Positions 58,344 through 64,000 of a stretch of 64,000 bases of DNA are shown here, piece after piece. The notes below the pieces were generated by a model. That model saw only the letters and a list, made by a program, of their open reading frames with translations. It was not told the origin of the DNA and ran no database searches. Numbering within the stretch: the first letter of the stretch is position 1; every line of letters starts with the position of its first letter. This DNA is from Letharia columbiana. Its lineage: Eukaryota; Ascomycota; Lecanoromycetes; Lecanorales; Parmeliaceae. A program made the translations under genes and the position numbers. The stretch is taken from the NCBI RefSeq assembly GCF_014066305.1, contig NW_023501051.1, positions 186,001 to 250,000 on the forward strand, read 5' to 3'.

Positions 58344-58609
58344 GGTACCAAAAAAGCCCGCACACCCTAACCCGCAAGTGGCTAGGAGAAGCGAGGCCAT
58401 CCCGCATACATTTCACACACAAATTTAGTAGTCTTCTCTCATTATCAAGCACAATGTCGTCGCCCGAAAGGCTTCAGGCTGTAATAGACGGTAACGGTCA
58501 AATGACTGGCTATTATATAGAGAATCATTCAATAATGTAGGTAGGTAATTCTGCTGGGGGGAAGGCAGTAGTCTCCATTTGGTTAGGGTGTGCGGGCTTT
58601 TTTGCTACC
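58344..58609. mobile_element. MITE-like element, copy 1
   Basis: 266 bases bounded by terminal inverted repeats of 29 bases: the left end starts GGTACCAAAAAAGCCCGC and the right end is its reverse complement with one mismatch (GGTTAGGGTGTGCGGGC...GCTACC, 58581-58609). The inside has no useful ORF but shares a block with copy 2 (AAGGCTTCAGGCTGT.ATAGACGGT). Size, matching ends and lack of a gene fit a non-autonomous DNA transposon. No clear target-site duplication was found. Confidence 0.75.
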
Positions 58610-58620
58610 CGGGTGTTGCG

Positions 58621-58882
58621 GGTAGCAAAAAAAGCCCGCAAACGGCTAGGAGAAGCGAGGCCCCTCCACACTACGAAGCACTATACCTATTGTGGATAAC
58701 TGGGAGGAGCATATAACTCAGAAATTCATTAACGAGCGTGTAAATAGTATATCTAAAAGGCTTCAGGCTGTGATAGACGGTGATGGTTAAAAAACAGGTT
58801 ATTAATGGAGAAGAATGGAAGGATTCTGGTAGGGGAAGGCGCTTATCTCCATATAGTTAGGGTGTACGGGCATTTTGCTACC
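58621..58882. mobile_element. MITE-like element, copy 2 (more diverged)
   Basis: 262 bases with ends related to copy 1: left GGTAGCAAAAAAAGCCCGC at 58621, right about 58855-58882 (TTAGGGTGTACGGGCATTTTGCTACC). Internal homology to copy 1 includes the AAGGCTTCAGGCTGT block and the downstream GGTTAAAAAACAGG against GGTCAAATGACTGG, where differences include C-to-T and G-to-A changes. Same orientation as copy 1, separated by only 11 bases, so the abutting right and left ends form a near-perfect hairpin. Confidence 0.7.
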
Positions 58883-59282
58883 ACGTGGGTACATGTACAA
58901 TTACCTTACATGTACTGTAGATACTTTCACTTTATGCAATCAGAAATTGTGGGGAAACTCTAATTGAAACCTTGGCGAGCTTGGGTTATGTAACTTATGT
59001 ATTCTTACCTTGAGTAACTTCCTTGAGTGGATTCGGCAGGGATGTTTGGCTTACTGATGCTCCCTTGGGGGCACCAAAAGAGATCAGCTGCAAAACAAAA
59101 GACGCCTTCCTTCGACACCGCTCCTCCCCTCCTTCAACCCGAAGCGTGTCTCTCCTGCTCGTCTTTCTATTTCTTTTCTTTCCTTTCACCATGTCCTACA
59201 GACCACGCCTTCGTATGCAGTAACCGCACACTCATTAATCTCCTCAAAGCCCTACCTCCAGCGAACGACAGACGCTGCCACA
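58883..59282. other. Intergenic, promoter region of the potassium channel gene
   Basis: About 400 bases upstream of the channel gene. Pyrimidine-rich leader at 59140-59190 with a short CTTTC repetition precedes the ATG. No other feature recognised. Confidence 0.5.
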
Positions 59283-61608
59283 ATGAACGACCCCGGGCTT
59301 GACGAGCCTCTCAATCAGACGCAGAACAAAATTGAGGGGGTGAGGAAAGAGGAGGAGGATTTTGAGCAAGAAGTAGAGCAGTCATTCCTGGATCCAAGGT
59401 CAAACCCACAATGTCTTCCAACTCAAAATCCCTTGCTGACTTCTTCCTCGCAGTCGATGGTGGTTCGCTTCGACAGCATTTCCCTTGCTCGCTGTACGTA
59501 TCAGATGACAAGTCTTGGTGTGTGCTGAGGACTAGATCTAGGGTACCTTTGGCCCCATGGCCACAGCCTTCAACATCTGCGCCCTGATTGAGCATTGGAG
59601 GGTCGAGATTCCCCCGGGACTTGGAGCCAATGAATCACATGGAATCGACGTTAGGGATCCGAAATGGTATCCTTCCCCAAATCCCCTCTTTCCTCAACGT
59701 ACCAGACAGAAGCGGACCTCTCGATGCAATGATTTCTTGAATGCTAACACAGCGTTTAGGCTTTTAGCGGTCAATGGCGCCTCGCTTGGTCTTGCAATCA
59801 TTGCCAATTTCTCATTACTTCTAAACATGGCTCGCCGCCTATCATTCTCCGTCGCTCAACCCATCACAATCCTTGGCTGGTACCTTTCATCAATCTTGCT
59901 CATCGCCGACCTTGCAAGTATCATTCACATCGTCAAGGTTCCTGGTCAGAGACGAGCCTTGACGCAGGCTTTCTATTATGCTATATTCGCCGCGGCACTC
60001 TACTTCATCATTGCTTCCTTGATGGTCTTCACTGTTATCGGAGCTTGGAGGGGCCATTATTCGAAGGATTTCAAGCTCAACACGAGCCAGCGGACACTCA
60101 TGCTTCAAACGATAAGCTTCATGATATACATGGTCGGAGGCGCTGGTGTTTACGCGAAAATTGAGGGCTGGATGTTCCTTGATGCATTGTACTTCACCAA
60201 TTACACGTTGCTCACTGTGGGTATTGGAGACTACGCTCCTTCAACACATCTCGGCCGAGGATTGTTGTTTCCATATGCCATTGGCGGCATCGTCATTCTG
60301 GGTCTTGTCATAGGCTCTATCCGCTCGCTTGTTCTAGAGCGAGGAAAGAAGAAGCTTGGAAGTCGATTAGTGGAGAAGAAACGCGAGCTACTGTTAAAAA
60401 GAATGATCCAAAAGGACAAGACCGACAAGCTCAAACCAATTCAGAGCAAGCAACAGGCTGAGGAAGTAGGCATGTCGGAGCGAGAGAGGCGACAGGCAGA
60501 GTTCGAGCTTATGCGGGAGATACAGCAACAAGCTTCGACTAGGCAAAAGTGGCAAGCGCTTCTCATTTCGGGAAGTGCGTGGCTTCTCCTTTGGCTTATT
60601 GGAGCGGTGGTGTTCTACAAGGCAGAGCATGAGCAGCAATGGACGTACTTTCAGTCCCTGTACTTTGCATACACCACTCTTCTGACCATTGGGTATGGCG
60701 ACTACAAGCCATTCAGTAATTCGGGCAAGGCATTTTTTGTACTATGGTCGTTGCTTGCAGTCCCAACACTTACTATCGTCATCAGCAACATGGGTGATAC
60801 GGTCGTGAAGGCTATCAGCGATCTCACACTGTACTTGGCAGAGTTCACAGTCCTACCAGGGGATGCACCGGTGAGAGATCGGATGAAGCAAATCGCAGCC
60901 AGAACTACAGGCGGTAGATTGTTCGGAGAGGTCATAATGTTTAAAGAACCACCAGGTTTGCTTGGCGATAATGGCGAAATTGACCCCGAGAATGGAACCG
61001 CTGGTGGTCCAGGTGCTGCTGCCACTGATTACCTTGCTGGCCAAGTCGAAGACGAAGAGCTCAAGGAAGCTCGAGAAGCTGAAGCCAAAGGCGATAAGCT
61101 TGGAGGGGACATCCACACATATCACTATCTTCTCATCAAAGAATTCCGCAATGTAATGAAGCATCTGAATGAGTCTCCGCCTCGAAAGTACAGCTACGAG
61201 GAGTGGGCATGGTTTCTTAAACTTATGGGCGAAGACGAGTCACACTCCGCCTCGCACCGAACAGCTCCTGTCAAAGTGAAAAACGACACTGACGCGAAGC
61301 CGGATATGCAGCAGGCCCAGACAGATGACGATGAAGGCGGGATGCGCCAATGGAGCTGGCTCGGAAATCGCTCCCCTTTAATGGGAGAAACAGAGGAGGC
61401 GGAGTGGGTGCTTGAGAGATTATCAATGACCCTGGAAAAGGAGATGAAGAAGATTTGGGAGGCGAAGACCAAGAAAGATGATCAAGATCGAGGGGAGAAC
61501 GCGGGCAAGAGAATTCATTCGAACAGCGACAGTAACACTAACGGGAGTGACAAGAATTCGCAAGACAAAAAAGGCGGCGCTAATGTTGAGCAAAGTAGCG
61601 TGAAATGA
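59283..61608 (+). CDS. Two-pore-domain outward-rectifying potassium channel, TOK1 type
   Basis: Plasma-membrane K+ channel of the fungal TOK class (eight helices, two pore loops). Four exons (59283-59398, 59454-59493, 59542-59666, 59760-61608) join in frame to 709 residues. Start MNDPGLDEPLNQ begins an acidic cytoplasmic tail; the short exons encode RWWFASTAFPLLAGTFGPMATAFN, the first helix. The intron at 59667-59759 is 93 nt, so it stays open if read through; it is an intron because splicing gives the family sequence DPKWLLAVNGASL. Selectivity filters are LLTVGIGDY (first pore) and LLTIGYGDY (second pore). A charged linker with KKRELLLKRMIQKDK separates the halves, and a long acidic/basic C-terminal tail follows TYHYLLIKEFRNVMKHL. 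No lesion. Confidence 0.92.
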
Positions 61609-62026
61609 TACCCCAATCTGTTGATTGTCTCTGCGAGCATTTTGATTTGTTCATATCGAGCTCTTTCGTTGCGACTTTGTATCTAGTCAGTCACTTTTTG
61701 ACAGTGACTCTTCATTTGCAGACTTCTAAGCAAGTGGGTTGTCTATCGACGATTTCCGCTTCACTCCTGTTCAAGCCAATCGCCCACTTCCAGTCCCGGC
61801 CGACGGAGTCATCAATGCTCATCGCCTGACCTCGGCATCTTTGCCATGTCGTACAAGCTCTTAGCTTGGTCCGGACTATAGCGGGAATCCCATCTGCAGC
61901 CTTGACATCCGCGACAAGGTATTTCAGCCATCGACTCCGCCCATCGTACTTTCAGCAGCAGGAAGCCGTCTCTCGACAAGCATCCCTTTTTTCTTCTCCC
62001 ACAGAACAGGCTGGAACAGGCTAATA
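61609..62026. other. Intergenic region, no gene recognised
   Basis: About 420 bases between two plus-strand genes. Likely holds the channel terminator and the promoter and leader of the next gene. No motif recognised. Confidence 0.45.
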
Positions 62027-62905
62027 ATGGGTGTCCTCCAGCCACGAACCGCCTCCGTCTCACTCACGACCTACGCCGCCACCACGGTCGTCCTTGTTCT
62101 GTGGCTTCTCGCCATGGTCGCGGTAGTCCTATATTTGATTCTCCAGCAGCGCAATCGCACTCAAAGACCTCAAAGTACAAGCTCTGGCGACCGCTCTGCC
62201 TCACATGGCAGCACCGCTCCTCGTTTCCCTCCCAGCGATCCGACCGCGCTACCGTCGTATCCACAGCGGGCACAGGCACGGTCTCATCCACCGACTTGTC
62301 CGCCATCGCTTTCAGCAACGATGAGACCTACGAAATCCCCCCCATTCCGTACGACATCACCAAACATCGACCCTGTCCCACCTGGGGCTTCGACGAGAAT
62401 CGCAGACTTGGGTCATATTCCTACGGTGTCACCAACCAGGAACCCTGTCCCCGCCACGCCTTCATCGAACGAAGCAAGGCAACAAGTTCTGCTTGCTAAC
62501 AACTCATCACAAGCAGCCATGATCGCGAGATTGCAGGCCATGCCACTCGCGAGTGATACCACAGACATGAGCACGGAGACGGTGGATCCCGGGAGGGAAG
62601 TGGCCAATCGAAGGTATTTGGCCATGCTGGCGCAGAGGGACATCCGTGCTCGGGACCATGCGCTTTTGGGAAGCGACGATAGCACCGATGCTGGCGGTGG
62701 AGCCGGAGCCGGAGCCGCACTCAGTTACGCTGTCCGTGCTAGAGGCATGGGTCCGAGGTGCGTGCGCATAGACCGAGAGAGGGAGCGGGGCCGCCCTACG
62801 AGTCTAGGTGGCAGAGGGCGGGCTGTGACTTTGGGGCAAGAGAGTGGAGATGGAGAGCTGGAGAGGGTGATACCTTTGCAGGTGAAGAAGATGCCTTCCG
62901 GGTGA
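62027..62905 (+). CDS. Single-pass membrane protein, unknown
   Basis: A 292-residue intronless open frame. After a short N terminus (MGVLQPRTASVSLTTYAATT) comes one strong transmembrane helix (VVLVLWLLAMVAVVLYLILQQ) followed by basic residues, so an N-out/C-in orientation is likely. The rest is a disordered Pro/Ser/Thr-rich region and a Gly/Arg-rich C terminus, with a helical ANRRYLAMLAQRDIRARDHALLGSD segment that is probably the conserved part. I recognise no family. GC content and codon use resemble the neighbouring genes, and the frame is much longer than chance open frames nearby. Confidence 0.6.
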   Translation: MGVLQPRTASVSLTTYAATTVVLVLWLLAMVAVVLYLILQQRNRTQRPQSTSSGDRSASHGSTAPRFPPSDPTALPSYPQRAQARSHPPTCPPSLSATMRPTKSPPFRTTSPNIDPVPPGASTRIADLGHIPTVSPTRNPVPATPSSNEARQQVLLANNSSQAAMIARLQAMPLASDTTDMSTETVDPGREVANRRYLAMLAQRDIRARDHALLGSDDSTDAGGGAGAGAALSYAVRARGMGPRCVRIDRERERGRPTSLGGRGRAVTLGQESGDGELERVIPLQVKKMPSG

Positions 62906-63335
62906 AGGTCTTGGGGGATGAAGGAGTAGGATGGATTGGGATGGGATGGCGTGTTCGCTTGCAGGACGAGCTTGTCAGCCTTTTTGATTTGTCCGTCTGG
63001 GTGGTCTGTTTTGGTTTTTCCTGGGTACGGCCGTTTGATAGTTGGATATACATAGCTCTGACCGGTAGAAACCCTCTGCTTCCTGGCACTTTTCGCGCAC
63101 CTTTGCGCTCTGCGCCCTCAGTATGTGTGTCTTCTTCCCCCCACAGTCTCCTTGAAGTCCTTGCTCTTCTGAAGTCTTATACGTGCAAGATTAAACAAAT
63201 GAACAACCGATGGAGTAGAATCGATTTGACTTGCAAAATGACTTGCTCCCACCCCTTGTATTCATGGTGTCTTAGGCAGGATAGATTAAATATATGGAAC
63301 AGAGGGAATTCCTTGCTGGTATAGGCAACGACGAT
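62906..63335. other. Intergenic region, no gene recognised
   Basis: About 430 bases of 3' flank leading into the repeat array. No gene recognised. Confidence 0.45.
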
Positions 63336-63662
63336 TTTTAGGGAAAGTCTGACATTGTCATTATGAGAGGGCACTGCGCCTGAATCGTACGGCTCTTACG
63401 AATTCTCCCTTGCAGGTAAAGTGACGGTTCTTAGGGAAATTTTGTGGAATTTGTCACTATTTTCTGGCACGTGCCTGAACACCACGACTTCTGTAAGTTC
63501 TCCCTTGCAGATAAAATAACAGTTCCTAAGGAAAAGTGGGTGAAGATTGCCACTATATTCTGGCACTGCACCTGAACTCTATGACTTCTACAAGTTCTCT
63601 CGTACAGAATATATGACAATTCCTAAGGAGAAGTTCGTGAAATTTGTCACTCTTGTCTGGGA
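63336..63662. repeat. Imperfect tandem repeat, period about 92-97 bp
   Basis: The block TTC(T/C)TA(G/A)GGA followed by a GTCACTNT...TCTGGCAC segment, a CTGAA...GACTTCT segment and CTCCCTTGCAG recurs at about 63336, 63428, 63523 and 63620. This gives three diverged copies and part of a fourth. Each copy contains a GCAG followed by ATAAA/GTAAA. No coding function is apparent. Nothing further recognised from 63663 to 64000. Confidence 0.7.
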
Positions 63663-64000
63663 ATTGTTGGACTTCTACAATTATATTAAGAGAGAAATTC
63701 CGCCCTCTGTGCATAACTTTTGCTACATACTCTTACCTTTATCACATTAGCAATTAGTTTCCTTCGTTTTTTTTATCAAACTTCAATCTATTCAGGGTTA
63801 CCACGGCCACTACATTGTGCCTGACCTGAAGCTTGAGACTCGCGCAAATTTCTGTCTTTTTGTTTTCGGGACTGTATCTTATAAACAGGTGTATCCTTCT
63901 GGCTTTGGCTTTTATGCTTTTCGACATGATTTCTTCAGGGGATTGTGCTTTACTTCGACCGCCAGAGACGCATCTGATCCATTGCCGTAAGAATTTCCTA
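63663..64000. other. Right edge of window, no gene recognised
   Basis: AT-rich end of the window with no supported gene on either strand. Confidence 0.45.

Noticed and set aside
59399..59759. Separate short genes upstream of the potassium channel
   Set aside because: Three introns link them in frame to the channel and supply its first helix.
1..64000. tRNA or rRNA genes
   Set aside because: No cloverleaf-type sequence with a GGTTCRA T-arm in proper context, and no rRNA-like block, was noticed by eye; a dedicated scan could still find a tRNA.

Overview
The window is chromosomal DNA of a filamentous ascomycete (Pezizomycotina). The evidence is many short GT-AG introns (about 47-145 nt, often with a CTNAC-like branch site), a Zn(II)2Cys6 regulator, a non-reducing polyketide synthase, a PTH11/rhodopsin-type membrane protein, a WSC protein, a septin, a large annexin and a TOK-type potassium channel. 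I cannot name genus or species from sequence alone. I found no rRNA, tRNA or CRISPR array.

Left part, 1-25.2 kb: after the 3' end of a GDT1-type cation transporter gene comes a secondary-metabolite cluster that is partly dead. Its centre is a non-reducing PKS (SAT-KS-AT-PT-ACP-cMT-R, the architecture that releases C-methylated aromatic aldehydes used for azaphilones, tropolones and citrinin-like compounds). The PKS carries at least four frameshifts and three in-frame stops. A Zn2Cys6 regulator (stop plus two frameshifts) and an O-methyltransferase (several stops and frameshifts) are also broken. Four tailoring genes read cleanly once introns are placed: a berberine-bridge-type FAD oxidoreductase, a TRI101-like acyltransferase, an NAD(P)-dependent epimerase/dehydratase-like protein and a short-chain dehydrogenase.

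Middle part, 25.2-33.6 kb: gene-poor and repeat-rich. It holds a gene for two C2H2 fingers fused to an unrecognised C-terminal domain, a 35-bp tandem repeat, a decayed ORF whose stops fit C-to-T (RIP-like) mutation, and a second, probably damaged gene with the same unrecognised C-terminal domain.

Right part, 33.6-64 kb: mostly ordinary core genes: WSC-domain membrane protein, MFS transporter with a very long central loop, rhodopsin-like membrane protein, AAAP-type amino acid transporter, GPI2 (GPI-anchor synthesis), a small secreted NTF2/SnoaL-like protein, a septin-family GTPase, a Vps62-family secreted protein, an annexin with a Ser/Lys repeat tail, a two-pore-domain TOK potassium channel and a one-pass membrane protein. 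A tandem pair of MITE-like elements lies between annexin and channel, and a roughly 95-bp tandem repeat lies near the right edge.

Gene models come from hand splicing. Introns were accepted when both borders were GT/AG, the joined frame stayed open and the total coding length was a multiple of three.
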